Counted from the stretch's first letter, positions 38,067 to 50,179 are shown. The stretch: 64,000 nt of DNA from Stratiolaelaps scimitus (GCA_019614645.1 JABWDB010000004.1:24118001-24182000); one strand, 5' to 3'. Notes: generated by a model from the letters alone, not told the origin. Numbers and translations: made by a program.

Positions 38067-38679
38067 GGAGATATTATTCAAGAGAGCATCCATATATAAA
38101 CCCGAATATTTACACTTCATGGTTGGATAGTTTTGAACTTTCTGAGTTGGCCCTCTGACGCATTCCGTGAAGCACCATTTGGAGTTAATTTTTCTTCATA
38201 ATTCACCAACGAGTCAAAGGATGTCTAATAGATTTCGATAGAGGAGAAGGATTCGAATTAGCAAAGTCCCGGCTATAAAGATCTGCCGACGAACCTCTCT
38301 GAGTGTAACCTAAATATCAGACCGGAGATGCGATATGAGTTTTCGTCATTCTGATACATTGAACTAGCGGTAACGCGCGCCATCACTCAAGAAATAACCC
38401 ACCATGAAATAATCCCGGGCACACACAAAGTGGCTGTCTTCTGTGGAAGTTATATACATATATGTATGTATATATAAATCGGTGTTGAAATATATATAGG
38501 TTTAAGCGGTGTTCACAAATCCGTTGTGGGGGCCGAAGAGCGGCGGCGGCGGCAGCATTCCCCGCTGGATGTCCAAAAATAGGCGTTGGATGAAGAACGT
38601 CCCAGCTCGACAGGACAGGCCTGTCGCGGGCTGCACGCGGGGTAATATATAATATTTGGGTGTATGCAACTGATTCCTG

Positions 38680-39150
38680 TTGCAACCTGAATAAATAGAT
38701 TCACTATAGCGAGGGTTGAGCACCGTCATCGCCGGCGGCCAGCGTCAAGATCCCGCGTTATTGCGTTCTCGGCGCAATGCAGCGGGTGCAACGAGCCGAT
38801 CATAGCAACTAGAAGTCACAGTGTCCGTTAGGCATGAAGAGTCTAGTCTGTCTTGGAACCGGGTCTAGATGATGCTGGCAAGCTAAGAGTTAACTTGCAT
38901 TGTTGACCGAAGCAGGGGCAAAGACGCCGAGACATGATGGGAGCCCGGAACATCAAGAACGTTAGAATTCGGATTGTCCGGATGGACGGTGGGAATTGTG
39001 GTGGACAGTCGAAAGACCCGGGGAGGACAAGGACACCCCTTCAGCGTCGAGGCCGAAATACAACGCATTTGATTGTCAGCCTGAATAAATAGATCCGCTG
39101 TAGTTCGCCCTGAGTATAGTCGCCGTGTCAGTGGCCAACAACGTCGCCAT
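38680..39150. repeat. Two diverged copies of a short sequence about 394 bases apart
   Basis: CCTGAATAAATAGAT at 38686-38700 recurs exactly at 39080-39094. The next about 60 bases of each copy can be aligned with mismatches (both run through TATAG...GAG...GTC..CG..G.GGCCA). On the minus strand both read as a related peptide end (S.SIYSG). The upstream halves align only weakly. This looks like an old tandem duplication or two copies of one repeat family. No coding function is claimed. Confidence 0.6.
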
Positions 39151-39230
39151 GTGCCCTTGCACTGCATAGAACCAGGATGTGAATCTTAGCAGTTTCCGCT
39201 GGGTGAAGTAGTCGTAGTAGTTGTCCTGTA

Positions 39231-39340
39231 CGTTACATGGTCTAGTGATGACCGTCTCGGATTTATACACGGCAGGGACACAGGGGCTAGAGTTCAAATC
39301 CTGGCAGAAGCAGAGGGTTTTTGGATTTTTTTTTTTTCGT
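39231..39340 (+). repeat. tRNA-like SINE relic with poly-T end
   Basis: TGGTCTAGTGAT (39238-39249) matches the internal A box and D-arm of glutamate-type tRNAs. AGTTCAAATCC (39291-39301) matches the B box. The spacing of about 50 bases is right for an RNA polymerase III internal promoter. The arms do not pair well enough for a working tRNA: the T stem fails at several positions. A run of 12 T (39326-39337) follows 25 bases later and would stop polymerase III. Taken together, this is a decayed tRNA-derived SINE or tRNA pseudogene. Confidence 0.45.
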
Positions 39341-39839
39341 AATCATAATCGGTAGAACTATAACTCTAGGATATATAACGAGGATATATAAAACAAATAT
39401 CATTATTAAATATTATCAGAATTACAATTATTGGCAATTAATAGATAGTCAGTTACAATTCTTAAGGTAATTAATAGTTACCATCAGAAATGATTAGTGG
39501 TCTCATGTTCACGCATTCCGCGATACAAACGCGTGAGATTGCTTCGCCCTCAGCATGCGACTGAGCTAGTGTCCGTCCACCCGCTCCGAATCAGCTCGGA
39601 ATTGCCGAAATAATCTTTCCTACGGTTATTGTTTATACACTTTGGGGTAAGCAGAATGACAATGTGATAGCTAACACAGCTTTTTGCTGAGCTAGACATC
39701 TTAAATTAGTAATTAAATTGTTGAAGAGAGTGTGATGCATCTCGGTAGGCGCAAAAGACCGACACATTAAATCGCACTGTTCATCGCACTGGAGAAAAAA
39801 TCCTGTCTGAGACGTTCTTACGCTATCGCTCTCTCGCGC

Positions 39840-42800
39840 GCTCTCTCTCTCCATCGGGTTCGCTCCTCTCATTGAAATGCTCAATATCGAAGTATCGACG
39901 GGAGAAACAATTGCTGGGTCATTACTTTTTCTTTCCGGCCCTGTCGGCCGCTCCCCTGCCGTAGTTCGCCATCAGACGAACGCACCTCGCAAATCCACTT
40001 GTGTCGTGGGACTTCACGCCGACACACTTCGTGTTTCGCTTCACCGTTGCCTCGATGTTCATCGGGTGCTGATGTTTTCGTACCCGACCAACGTCGCACC
40101 CTCATTCCCGGACACCACTTCTAACTAAACACCGATCTCACGATGTGAATGGTGAAAGGAGAAACACTAGATATAAATACTTGTGGGCTTTGCCCTTTAT
40201 GGGTCTCTCATGTCTCGGCCTGAGAGACGCGATCAGGACAAGCCCGTGGGTGACCAGCATTTGGACATCGGAGCTACGGTCGTTCAACTAGTTTCATTTT
40301 ACTATTGCCAACGGCTGTTGGTGTGTTGAGCTAGCCGGCGAATGGGTCGTCTTTTGAGCCAAGTTCAAAGATTTAAGCACAATCCAGGACCGGAACACGA
40401 AGGGCTACTCATCTGAATGCCAGGCCCGATCCCTCGCAGATCCAGCGCTGTCACCCAGGCGGGAAAGCCGTTCTTAGTCAGTCTGAACTTTGGCTCAGGG
40501 GCTGTTGTGCAATGGCGGAAGCGGTAGCTGTGACCATGCCCTGGTGGCGGACACACACACACGTAGCCACAGAGACGGACGAAGCGGCCGTTTTACTGAA
40601 GAAACTTGTGCAGCCGGGCAGTAGGAGCTCTTAAATTGCCCATGTGTGGCCGCGTTTTTAAGCGGAACTGCTTCCCCTTCGGTGACAAACTTCACGAGAC
40701 ATTTAGCTCTCAATGAGAAGTTTCGCACCGGAGCTGGTCACATTGGGAAACAGAGTCGAGAATTGTTACCCACTGTCTCGCTCGGATCTCCTGCGATTGC
40801 GTCATACGGCGGCGACGCTGTTGACCATGCTGACGGTGGATAATTTTGGTACGATCTAAATTGTTTCCACCGGGTTATTGAAAACGCATACCCAAAGAAT
40901 GTTTGGTGGCTAACTACAAAGTGGGATTTGTGTCTATAACACTCTCAGCATTTTGGACTGACAACGGTCTGAATGTCAGCTGTTAGGTAGGTTGTACTCG
41001 AAGATTCAGAGCAGTAGACTGGTGCAGTCACTTCCGCATACAAATCGAATTGAAATACTTGAAACAGCTATGTTTTTAAGGGGATTTGTCTAAGGTCTGG
41101 AAACTCCTATCGAATTACTGGCTGGGTATTAAAACGATGTAATATTAAGCAAGTGTCCTTAGAATATTTAGTAAATATTCATTTAGTTAACAACCTATCC
41201 TAAGGATTATTTTTATCTTAATATAAATATTAAGATTTTAGACATTCAAAACGCGTCGTAATGGATTTTGACGGTTTTCAAGCACATCTGTCATCCAGTC
41301 TATAGCTTTGGTCTTGGTTAGTAGTTATGAATTTCGATATGGCTTGCGTATGCGACCACTAGAAACGCGTGCAGCTCCACCAGTGATTGTATTGTACTAT
41401 TACCGTACAGTACAGCAGCCGAGTTTATACGATAACCGTTAGGGAAAGCCATTAGCTCGTCGTCGCAACACAGTCGAAAGCGGCCATCTCATATGTTCTC
41501 TTTACAACAGCAAAAAACAATTCCGAGGTCCACTTTGTGAGCTGTCCATCTGGTCATTGCCCTTGTTGTAGTGCCCAAAAATCTATCCTTCATCAGATGA
41601 AGGACAGCGCAATGTGTCCCTTGAAGTTGAACGTTGCAAATCATCGTGCAGTGTTGATCGATTGAAATGAGAGCTTCGCTTCATCTACGATGCAATTGAC
41701 CGTTGGAGTTATCATCCACTAATCGATAGAGAGAAAGAGAGAGAGGTGTACTAATCAACGTCTTATGGCCCGAAACAAATCCCTTCCTTTCCTGTATCAC
41801 TAGGTGTTAAGTCATTATCGTTTCCCATGATCAACCGGTATACATTTAGATACGATTTTACATACAGAAACATATAATGGAAGTTAAGATCGAAAGTATT
41901 CGTTAGAATCGTGCAAGGGGAGAGGGTTGTTTAGGGCGTCTTCTTATAGGCCGGGTGTCTTCAAAGCGGCCGGCCTGCTGTGAGCCACACTTTATGGTCC
42001 GACGCAATGCCGTGATCACTTTCTTTCTCGTCGGCCTTCTCTCGCTCTCGATCCTCCGAGGCAGGCAAAATCCTACGAGGCTTTTCCAGGCTATTGCTCT
42101 CGTCGAGACTGGCGATAGCCTATGTGTTTTCCAAGCCATGGCTCTCTAATCAATGTTTCCTTCGTAGAAAATCAGCTTTCGTCTTTCGTTGCTTCGTTTG
42201 GAGAGGAGGAGCGAAAACACATTTTTGCAGCGTAGTATCATCCCGTCCAGGATCTCAGCCAGTTTTGCAAATGGGTGGCCATCAATGTGCCACAGTCCAC
42301 CGTGAGTGTTTCCCTCTTCAATTTCAATCGACCTCTATCGACCGGCTTCTACATGGCCGGCTTAATGTTGATCCGAAGTAGATACGTTGATTTCGACGTT
42401 TGCTAGTCCTGATAGATCCGTAGTTAAGCACACCACTTCTTTACCTCTCTGAATTGTCATTTAGGAGATTCCGATGCGAGAGGTACTGGCCATATATTAT
42501 AAGGAATCGCACAGGTGTACTATTCAAACATACGCAATGGAGATGGCGGGACTCAGTTGTAAGGTCCTGCAGTATTTTTCTGATCGCGGTCAGTCAACAA
42601 ACGCAGCCGAGATGGCAAGTAATAGGATTGCAATTAACAGTTATTCATATACAGAGTCGCATCGCGGAAATAGGAAGTCCACCACACATTATTTGCCTGG
42701 GGAAGTCAGACGTTCCTTGCGAGCGATTCACGGAGAGAGATGGCGCCGCTACTGTATGCTCGCACATTGTAATGGCTGCAGGACTCATCAACGCATTGTG

Positions 42801-43900
42801 GCACATTAGAATATAAACGCTGACTTTGGTGGACTGAATGGATGTTGATTGGACAGGCATTGTCTAGTTCTAGAAATTCAGGAACCGTGTTCGATTGCTC
42901 TAATCGAGAAGCCTACTGATTACTTGGCATGCCTGGCCTCACGAGCAGCTGACATATTTTCACGTAATTAACAGAGCCCATCGATAAAGGGTGTTTGCTT
43001 TTGTTATTTGTCTTTATGTTTTGATTAAATTAATACGTGACCCCGGGCAACACCACCTGACAAAATGAGCATGTAAGCTAATCTATAGAATAATAAATAG
43101 GTAATAACTAACAGTCCACCTGTCACTTCAGCTATCAACATACTAATTTTGGTAGATCTCACTGTCTACTGTTGGCTGGTCAAGAAGCTCGCTATAACGA
43201 TATTAAGAAAAGGCCCATTATCTATATGTAAGTATAGATAATGAGCTATGTTTCTCATCCTAGAATCAAATAGTGTAAAAGCTGTAGCCTGCAACGACTG
43301 CTGAACGCTTTCCAAAAGCTTGGTGCATAATCGTCCTCTCGTCATTTCGCAGGAACTCCTCTCCCTGGGGGGTAATTAATTCTAATCGGGGTCTTGATCA
43401 TGTCCTTGAGCCAGTCTTCCTTCGCGTCGTTCCTTGTGGACGATAATACAATAAGACAATACAAGCACTCCTTTATATTCAGCTAAGAGTGGGTGTAGTG
43501 AAATGTATAGATGTACTGATGTACATTTTTTTCATTGCATTCTATATATATATAATATATGTAGACTATCAGTTTTTATTATATTTTACACCTTTTGTTC
43601 CGGAAACTATAATATTATTTGAAAGACGGCGCAATCCTCCAGAGAGAAGCGTGGTTGATATGCTCAGTACGTGTGATGCCATTTACACCGACTGTTCGAC
43701 CACTCCATAGATTATAACTTCCGAAGATGGCGAATTTTTTTTTCTATAACTTTTAGCTGTTCGAAATATTAAAAAAAAATTAAAAAATCTAGTATCGGCT
43801 GTTGAGTAAGACTGACCTACAGTCACCGAAAAAGTCGTTGTTTTCTTCGACGGAGGCCTACGATTTAGCCAATCATTACAGTTGTCTATTCCTAATCAGC
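39840..43900. other. No supported gene
   Basis: The stretch has GC-richer patches at 39,870-40,850 and 41,900-42,400 with open frames on both strands, and AT-rich DNA elsewhere. At 41,215-41,236 there is a near-perfect palindrome (ATCTTAATAT AA ATATTAAGAT). At 43,216-43,243 an 11-base stem CATTATCTATA/TATAGATAATG closes a 6-base loop. A plus frame at 42,454-42,816 (120 codons) and another at 42,474-42,809 overlap without domain support. Confidence 0.45.
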
Positions 43901-44227
43901 ATGCCTCATCTTGATTTCCAACTCAAAAGCTACTTGCTCACCGAAGTGCCCCATCACCCGTGTACGCTCGCGTCCTTCGAAGCGTCCTAATGTCTCCGAT
44001 ATCTTCGTTGAAATAACGAATCCGCTTCATTTCTTGCAATGCAACCACGTTTACCTCTTGAGCACGCTATACCGCTTCGTCATCGTTGGCTTCTTACCTC
44101 ACTTCGACTTACAGAGCACTGGTGCGAGTAGGGGCGTACGCGGGAAGGTATTTAAGAAGGGCAAGAAACGAATCAGGACGGCGACTATCGGATCGAGGAG
44201 AACTAGGTGGGAGTGGGATCGAGAGCA

Positions 44228-44250
44228 AGAGAGAGAGAGAGAGAGAGAGG
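44228..44250. repeat. (GA)n microsatellite
   Basis: A run of GA units inside a GC-rich stretch. It gives Arg/Glu runs in predicted plus peptides and Ser/Leu runs in minus peptides, so the long overlapping frames around it (43,911-44,330 plus; 44,203-44,574 minus) should not be trusted. Confidence 0.96.
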
Positions 44251-44644
44251 AACGAAACGATTGTGAAACCCGATCTGGAGGACCTTCGGCCATAATCGGG
44301 CAGGCACAGCCGTCCGGAGTAGGGAAGTAGCGAGAACCTCGAGTGCCAACAGCAGCGAGACGCAACAACAACGGCGACGACGGTACCGGCAGCGTGTCCG
44401 CCGGCGGCAGGCGTTGCTCGCAATATCAGAATCTGACCGGCTTGGGTTGGTGGGTGGATGGTTGAGTGGAGGAGGCCAAAGCCCGAGCATTATCCGCTTC
44501 TTCCTTTCCCGCCGGGGGTGGGCGTCCCGCCGTCGGCGCACAGCGGGCCCAATGAGCCAGCTATTGTAATACAATGAGATACAATACGACCGGACAAGAG
44601 ATGGGGCGAAGTTACCCGATATAGGAAATTCACCTTTTTTACGT

Positions 44645-44646
<2 letters not shown>

Positions 44647-44680
<34 letters not shown>
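44647..44680. repeat. (TA)n microsatellite
   Basis: A pure TA run of 17 units. The flanks are not complementary. Confidence 0.97.
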
Positions 44681-44683
<3 letters not shown>

Positions 44684-44998
44684 ATAAGGCCATGTTGGGG
44701 TCCGTCTCGTTTCCACTCTGTTGTGACGTTGCTGCGCCCCAGATCCTCTTGGTCGAAAGTGGTATTTCGCTGTTATGTGAGAGTTGCATAAGTGAGATTT
44801 CTTGTAAATACAATAAACACACTATAGCATAAAAGTACGAACACCTTCGAATTTAGAATCATCATCTAGGCATTGGCAGTAAAATTCGTGCGAAGTCTTA
44901 TTTTTGTTTTACGGAAAGCGCTCATCGCATACTTCATACGCACATTGTTCATTGCCACTCATGAGTTAAATCTACAAATCAAATACTACTTAAGTGAG

Positions 44999-45112
44999 CA
45001 TATATATATATATATATGCATATATGTACTCACCAAAAAAAAACCCTGTTACCTACCAAAACGGTGTATACCCTTTCAATGTATATATATATACATTATA
45101 GAATATATATAT
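44999..45112. repeat. Cluster of short TA repeats
   Basis: Three interrupted TA runs (about 44,999-45,026, 45,080-45,095 and 45,103-45,112) in AT-rich DNA bordering the GC-richer stretch that begins near 45,190. Confidence 0.9.
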
Positions 45113-45189
45113 TGACATATACTTGTATGTATCATATGTTCGATATGAAAATGTTCGTCTAGTTACTTATCTTCAATATTGGATTTTAT

Positions 45190-45730
45190 CTGTACCGGTC
45201 GAGTGCGTCGAACGACTACTTCACTCGTGCCATGTAGTCGACAACGCCTCTTGCCAACCGAACGCCGGCGGTGTCTAACATCTCTGGCATCGAATGTGAC
45301 GGCGGGGCAGCCGTGGCAAGCTGCAGGGCCAAAATGTTCTGGCAAAGTGGACACGGCAAACTTGCCTCGGGGCCACTGTTCGAATCGGGTTTTCCACAAC
45401 TTTTTTTACACTGACTTTTCGAGGTCAGGGACGCTTAACCGAAAACTCTCTTTTCTTCCGCGGGCGAGCGGGCGCCGGCCGGGGTCGCCTCAAGAAAGTT
45501 GCGGAGTTTGTCCAGTTTCGCTGAAACTTGCCGCGTTCGTTCGTTCTACGGCAGCTGGGGGGAGAAGAGAGGCTCTACAAAAACTTTGTCGATTACATGA
45601 CGCCGCCAACCGACTATCAGCGTTGGGGAATTGTGGACAGTATTGCGTACATGTATTTATATAAAGATAAATTAATGAAGATCGATATGGCAAGTCGGTT
45701 CCGAATCATCGAGCTGATGCGCTGATCTAA
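45190..45730 (+). other. GC-rich patch with open frames, no domain
   Basis: A 161-codon plus frame (45,179-45,664) and a second plus frame (45,528-45,725) overlap. The second encodes an aromatic, charged peptide (for example NFVDYMTPPTDYQRWG) that looks more natural than the first. A strong run of pyrimidines precedes 45,420. There is no ATG with good context, no clear donor and no recognised family. I report it as possible coding sequence only. Confidence 0.2.
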
Positions 45731-46063
45731 TATGACGCGCATGTGTTTCATATGTAAAGATCACAAATCGTTATCTCTCATCAGCCCCATAAGAACATGG
45801 GATTGGGCGGACTGACAATGTCTTATATTCATACATGCAGGTCTCTGGGCAAATATTTATATGTGAGATAACTATGTCGTTTTATGATGCCCAAAAAATA
45901 AAAAAATAAAATCGACAAAATTATCATTCACTGAGCTCATTGTCCAGCCAAACGCTTGTCCAGGCGCTTCTTCACGGCGATCTGTCGTGAACTCCGTTCA
46001 AGCATACGTACCTCTGCCCAAGATCAAATAAGACCAGCCGAGCTCTCGGCTGTCCAAATCGTG

Positions 46064-46825
46064 TTATCCGTCGCGTCGCATCCACTGCAGTTCCAATGGC
46101 AAAGTGCTTGCTATTATATACAACGTTCGACATCCTCTGTGCGGCCCTGGCGACCAATTCCATTCCACCCCTTTCTTCCTTGACCCCCCGCCCCCAAACT
46201 CGCACGAATGGCAGTACTTTCCTTGCCAGCGTGGGCCGGCTGACGCCAGCCTACCTGACGATTTTCTGCTATTGACAGCTTCGACGACGTTGACAGAAGC
46301 TACAGCCTCTTCTCTCTCTCTCTTTCTTTCTGACTCCCCTTCTCGGTTGGTGTTACAGACAGCCCAGTGAAGAACTGAGCGGGAGGAGCAAACGGAAGGT
46401 TGCTGCAAATGCCGAACGGGGCATTTACGCGGAGCGCAGATAACGCCGTAGGTTGGTTGAACCCCCGGAGTGGATACAGCCCGACGCGAGCGAGTTGGAC
46501 GCTTTCGGAGCCAATTCCAGAGAGCGGCGGTGCTCTTACAGCTTTTGCCATTGTCACGGACAGCGCACACAGGCTGTACCCTGACGCAGGGATCGTCTAC
46601 CTTCCCCACATATCGGCTGTTTCTCAGGCGGCACTCGTGTCCAACGTTTTGACTAAGTGAATATCCCGCGCTTTCTCCCGCTGCCCCGCTTCTCTGCTTC
46701 TCTTGAACTCGCTCTCGTCTGTCTTCTTTTTCTTCTTTCACTGAGTGGCTGTCTTCCTCTGTCCCCCTGTCCTGCTTTCGCGCCGGTGAGGCCGCCGCGA
46801 ACGCGAAGCCGGTGCCGCGAGCCAC
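46064..46825 (-). CDS. Longest open frame in the window (253 codons), coding status doubtful
   Basis: This minus frame is open for 253 codons, more than expected by chance even in GC-rich DNA. Its product is strongly basic, rich in Arg, Ser, Gly and Cys. It has low-complexity runs that come from a purine repeat (KREREE), and it has no domain, signal peptide or membrane segment. It begins at GTG, not ATG. On the plus strand the frame 46,400-46,660 gives a more protein-like peptide (for example FAIVTDSAHRLYPDAG) with better first-position purine bias. The surrounding 46,000-47,140 region is CpG-rich with (CAA)n-like words and donor-like GCCG|GTGAG, compatible with a promoter and 5' untranslated leader. 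Confidence 0.2.
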   Translation of the reverse strand: MARGTGFAFAAASPARKQDRGTEEDSHSVKEEKEDRRERVQEKQRSGAAGESAGYSLSQNVGHECRLRNSRYVGKVDDPCVRVQPVCAVRDNGKSCKSTAALWNWLRKRPTRSRRAVSTPGVQPTYGVICAPRKCPVRHLQQPSVCSSRSVLHWAVCNTNREGESERKREREEAVASVNVVEAVNSRKSSGRLASAGPRWQGKYCHSCEFGGGGSRKKGVEWNWSPGPHRGCRTLYIIASTLPLELQWMRRDG

Positions 46826-47149
46826 CCAGCAGCGGCAACAACAACAACTGTACTATTATATTTACTTCGTCACTTGTAAGCCAGAACACACTTGGAGGCT
46901 GGGTTCTAGCAGGCAGCCCGCCCGCCAGCGAGCGAGCGGGGCCACGGTAGCCGGCGCGTCAAGTCCGACGTGTCAGCAGAAAAGTGACGTGCACTTCGCG
47001 CAGCTTCGTTGCAACGACTGGACGAGGCGGATAAGTTAGCTGTTGTCGCAGACGCCCGCTTTGGACTGCCTTGCGTTCGTGCGAGCGGGCTGATGGCTTG
47101 TCGGATGCGTCACGGCCTTCGAGTCTAGCTTAGGGGCTTGTAGGTAAAA

Positions 47150-47940
47150 ATATTTATGTGTCACTCGGCAAATAACATTGGACAAAGCGGAAACTGCATC
47201 GAGTGCGTATCGTGCAAGCGAAATCTGCTGTATGCATTCGTATAACGGGTAGAAATCGAATACGATGTCTGTGTTTACAGGCGACAGAGAATAGGCGCGC
47301 GTAGAAAGAACGACATTGGAGTAGCAAGTTGCTATTTCGCAAGGGCGAACTCTGCGTTTCGAAGGGAATAATTAAAAGCCAATATGTTCAGTCATTGATT
47401 GAGGTGGAGGAACAAGGGTTCCCTTAGGGTTCGAGTCTGTATGAAGAAGGATACCACATTAACAACCGCCGATTAGGATGTTTGCGAACAGAACGTATGT
47501 GTTGCACGGCTTAATGATGTACAAATATATAATAAATCCATGTCTATTTACCTCTACCCATATTAATTAACGAATCTTCAGTCAAATCACTTCTGTGTAT
47601 AGTTTCTTCCCGACCACTATCGACCCCAACATCGGCTCATTGGCCTCCAATAACGTTTCATAAACCTTTCTTATAACTACGTTCTATATGCTGTTATCTG
47701 ATCCACATTTCTCTATCAACATACAACTCTTTCAATGTCCAATGACTTCGATCGCTTTTTCGACCCCATAGCGTAACCTACAAGGCTCATTCGTTCGTAT
47801 ACCTTGTCGCGCTCGTTGTACCGGCCTTTATTTATGATTGACGGGAGCGAAATTGAAGCTTTATCGAAAGCGAGATATCGATGCATAGTCCCAACCAACG
47901 ACAACAACCCTCAACCGGTTTTACCCGGTATGTCTCGTAT
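47150..47940. other. AT-rich, no gene seen
   Basis: No long open frame. A B-box-like word (GGGTTCGAGTC, about 47,427) lacks a convincing A box, so I do not call a tRNA. Confidence 0.5.
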
Positions 47941-48017
47941 GCTAAAACAATGCCAATATAATGCGTAAACACAGTGTCCACTGAAAGTCGAACGGGTCCT
48001 CGGTCGGAGTTTTATAG

Positions 48018-48260
48018 GATTTGCCTCTGTATCCGATTTCTTGCTTCAGATGTCTGAAATTAGGGCACATTGCCAGCTCTTGCCGGAACGATGCGGCCTG
48101 CAAGAATTGTGGACAGTCGAGGCATTTGGATGACAAATGTAAACATTTGGAAAAGTGCGTCAACTTCAAAGAAGCTCAAGTGACGTCGTCCAGCTATCCT
48201 TCCAGAGCGTATGAAATGGAGAAAACACAAGCGTGGACGGAAAGCAGACTTTTTCTGCAG
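48018..48260 (+). pseudogene. LINE ORF1 (Gag-like) fragment with two CCHC zinc knuckles
   Basis: The plus frame shows two perfect CX2CX4HX4C zinc knuckles back to back: CFRCLKLGHIASSC from 48,042 and CKNCGQSRHLDDKC from 48,099. A third, degenerate knuckle follows (CVNF..., with the His and later Cys lost), then a segment ending AYEMEKTQ. This order, knuckle pair then an SR.Y..EKE-like segment, is the C-terminal half of the nucleic-acid-binding ORF1 of jockey/I-type non-LTR retrotransposons. A TAG lies just upstream in frame and the expected preceding region is out of frame, so it is a broken copy. No endonuclease or reverse transcriptase follows in frame. Confidence 0.78.
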
Positions 48261-49545
48261 CTGAGAGCTGACCAGCCTGAAGCCAGCAGGATTGAGGTCG
48301 TTAGCATGCCTACGGTCTCTAATAGATCTAATATAGTGAAGTATATAATAAGTATATAATATAGTCTCTAATATAGCAAAGCTGCATGAGCTGCGCCCGA
48401 TCTGTCCAAGACATCGTATGCTTCATGATGTCGATCCAGCTGAATGTTGAACGAAGAAGGCCAAATGAACGGACAAATTTGTATACGCCTCCAATATCCA
48501 GTTGAAATAATTGTCAAACAATACGTATTAGGAATTCGGCCGAGCGCCCAATTGAGTTCGTGCAGGACAGGTCCTCGTCGGCGAGAGCCGGTCATAACAG
48601 ACGTATCGCTAGACGTGTCCCCAACAAATAATACCTTCACAGGCTCGCACATTCTAAAGGAGTTAATTCAGTCCACGTGGGACCGCTTTCACCGTAAAGC
48701 TTAACGGTTCTGAGGGCAATCGAGAACAATGCAGAAGATGGGCTCCACGAGGCACCACCGCGAGTGCAGCGCCGGTGGGCCTCGTGCAACTCGGGCTCAA
48801 GCCCACTACAGAATAAGAGTGGTTGTTATAAATCAAAAATGTCCCGCTCATTAAACCATTCCCGGTCTGTCTTTCAACGGTCTTTTCTTCTGGACAAAGC
48901 GCTTACAAGGCGCCGCCACCAGCAGGATCATCGTCGGCAACGGCCGACTAGCCAGCCACACTACCGTTTGCCACAATACATTGTCTCCCTTCTCTGCCGT
49001 TGTGAGTCAGCGTGTCTCGCACCATCAATATATCACCTACGCATTCTAGTTTAACGTTCGCAGAAAGCGGAGAGGCCGTTTCCTCTGTATCATTGAGTAT
49101 AATTAATTCTATGACAGCTAAACTATTTGACAGGGTGGATTCAACGCTCAAATCGTGGTTCATTACCAGAAAACTGCATTTGTACATAGTCATTATTACG
49201 AATTGCATTTAGCATGGGGCTGGCAATAAGAATAACTTAATTTACAACATTTGCAAGTACAATACCGCGTCTATTCGTATGTGACCCCCGGGGGATTCGC
49301 AGCGGACACAGCATCGGTTGAAATGCCCGGCGTTACCTAGACACACTATCCCGGTAGGCAAAAACAATTAAAAAAAAACATGAGATAACAGAACAATGTG
49401 TTGCAGAATTTCCAGCTGTTCGTGCTCGCTGCGCCGAAATAGTGCTCTTCGTTCTTATTCAATGTCACCGCTGCCCAAATAGTGTTCCGACCCGTTTGAC
49501 GAACAATTCTTAATAGCTAAGGGCTCTCATTACGCAATTCATTGA

Positions 49546-49794
49546 AGTGAAGACAATAACTGTTCTGTTGGTACTCAGACAGCACATGGTATTCCTAAGT
49601 TACTGTATGATGATTCGACCCGATCCGAGATGAATTTTCTTGCAGAGCTGGCCGACGATCGCAAAACGAGAACTTACCAGAAATTCACGACTATGTATAT
49701 TGTTCAGCTAGTGGCCATGGAGACACTGGATGTGCTGGGAGACGATTCTGGATACAGCAGCATGTCTGTGTTAGTTGGCGCGCGGGGCCTTTGA
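49546..49794 (+). pseudogene. Reverse-transcriptase ORF C-terminal fragment of a LINE
   Basis: An open stretch of 82 codons between an upstream TGA and the stop at 49792-49794. It contains LAELADDRKTRTY followed by YIVQLVAMETLDVLGDD. That fits the conserved C-terminal block found after the reverse transcriptase domain in many animal LINE proteins, of the pattern 'RK...Y....YIVQPVA.ETLGV.G..A', usually followed by a Gly-Arg-Arg and 'QR.S.A.QRGNA' end. Here the last part is lost by a frameshift. I compare with this family pattern from memory and could not run a search. No ATG opens the frame except an internal one at 49,630, so it is not a standalone gene. The ORF1 fragment 1.5 kb upstream may come from a different element. 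Confidence 0.5.
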
Positions 49795-50179
49795 AATTAC
49801 AAAATAACTGTACCGAATTTTGATCAATCTCGTGTTCCATGGCTAACCAAGGACTCATCTCGGAGCTCCTCTAATACTATTTGCCCGATTTCCACGGGAG
49901 CAGAGTAAGTCCATCAATCATGATGGAACCGCTTGCCAACAGATCTAGTGATTCCCAACGGAGTAAGACTTCAGCCGATTGCATGGCCGATAGACCATGC
50001 ATTCATTGCTCTTGCAGACCAGTTCGTGGTCGCCTGTCTAGCTGACCTGCACCAGGACATCGGATATATTGGTGCGTCTCATCGATATACTGCTCTAACA
50101 GCAGAGTTGAAGCGATGCATAGTGTGTGGTTCTCCAACATCAACTTCGTGTTGATAATGGGAGAGATGGCGGGGGCCAC

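Noticed and set aside
43216..43243. 11-base stem with 6-base loop
   Set aside because: A stem of this length in AT-rich DNA is not surprising in 64 kb. It is noted in the region entry only.
44109..44574. Long minus-strand frames rich in Ser/Leu/Arg
   Set aside because: They cross the GA repeat at 44,228-44,250 and several overlap each other. No domain or codon bias singles one out.
47400..47440. A tRNA gene suggested by a B-box-like GGGTTCGAGTC
   Set aside because: The upstream A box is poor and no cloverleaf can be drawn.
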